Assembly (NCBI RefSeq): GCF_963662255.1
Contig: NC_085055.1
Location: 19,702,704-19,766,703 of the forward strand
DNA: 64,000 nt
Reading direction: 5' to 3'
Source: Cinclus cinclus
Taxonomy: Eukaryota > Chordata > Aves > Passeriformes > Cinclidae
A program made the position numbers and the translations under genes. Shown in pieces: positions 63,640-64,000 of the stretch (within the stretch, counting starts at the first letter, position 1; each line of letters starts with the position of its first letter). Under the pieces are notes generated by a model. It searched no databases and was not told the origin of the DNA. It saw only the letters and a program-made list of their open reading frames with translations.

Positions 63640-64000
63640 AACAATCTGCAGCCCGTGGCAGCCAGCGGTGCGTGCAGGAGGGGACAGTCGCCTGCAAAGC
63701 GACCGAGCTCGGGAGCGCCGCGAGGAGGGCGGCACCAATCGCGATGGCAACTGCCGAGAGGGCACCCGTCAGAGGACGCGGGGCGTGTCCATGGGAACCC
63801 CGGCAGCGGCTCCAGGAAAGCCCCTCCGAGCAGAAACGGGCGAAGGGCGGTGGTTGCTCGGGCTCGGTCCTCGCCGTGCCGCGCCCTCCGCTCCGACCCC
63901 GCTCGGCCCCAGACACATCACTGCCACCGGCCTGGCGCCGCGGGCTGGGGAGGCGCTCCGGCCCAAGCAAGGCCCTCACCCCTGCTCTGTGGCGACAGTC
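63640..64000 (-). promoter_or_regulatory. CpG island with donor site, candidate SLC35G2 promoter/first exon
   Basis: CpG density rises sharply from about 63640 to the window edge. On the minus strand a segment ends GAGCAGGG at 63980 followed by a donor GTGAGGGC, so a non-coding exon may enter from beyond 64000 and splice leftwards, for example to the SLC35G2 acceptor at 59057. In human the neighbours of SLC35G2 are STAG1 and NCK1, so the island may also serve one of those. The long minus-strand frame across it (63979-63404) has no recognisable product. Confidence 0.4.

Noticed and set aside
63404..63979. A 191-codon minus-strand open frame at the right edge
   Set aside because: It has no recognisable domain. 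It spans a CpG island and crosses a good donor site at 63979-63978, so it is more likely promoter, first exon and intron.

Overview
The window is vertebrate nuclear DNA, almost certainly avian. Two CR1 LINE 3' ends are present. Five recognisable vertebrate genes are split by short introns with GT-AG borders, and CpG-rich promoters alternate with AT-rich intergenic DNA. EFHD1, a GIGYF2-like promoter and SCLY belong to human 2q37, and SLC35G2 to human 3q22. That mixture is typical of the bird chromosome equivalent to chicken chromosome 9, which also carries the chicken 5S rDNA. I cannot name the species.

Layout, left to right. A CpG-island promoter near 2.1-2.3 kb fires leftwards and fits the 5' end of GIGYF2, by position only. 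A CR1 copy lies at 2.5-3.0 kb. EFHD1 (minus strand, four coding exons, 22894 to 8128) fills 6.6-23 kb. The interval 23-27 kb holds two arms of a degenerate minisatellite in opposite orientation, AT-rich DNA, a possible LTR-like promoter, and a CCAAT/E2F-type promoter that opens into a short two-exon reading frame I do not recognise.

That reading frame ends at the left edge of a complete tandem array of 34 5S rRNA genes (27205-40800, plus strand). Units are 414 or 395 bp and differ by one 19-bp spacer indel. Unique sequence lies on both sides. AIRE, the thymic tolerance regulator, sits only about 560 bp to the right on the opposite strand (44316 to 41360). It reconstructs into 11 coding exons with a continuous frame of 509 codons. 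Its CARD/HSR, PHD1 and C-terminal LxxLL region are conserved; its SAND and PHD2 regions are strongly diverged.

After about 5 kb without a recognised gene, an unfamiliar two-exon gene (289 codons, minus) and SCLY (selenocysteine lyase, plus, 12 exons, 442 codons) share a bidirectional CpG island that contains a 41-bp repeat carrying CCAAT boxes. SLC35G2 (minus, intronless coding exon) follows, and a CpG island lies at the right edge.

The genes do not form a pathway. The notable features are the completely spanned 5S array packed against AIRE, the unknown gene start at its left border, and the diverged AIRE. All exon coordinates were read by eye from splice signals and reading-frame phase; none was checked against transcripts or databases.
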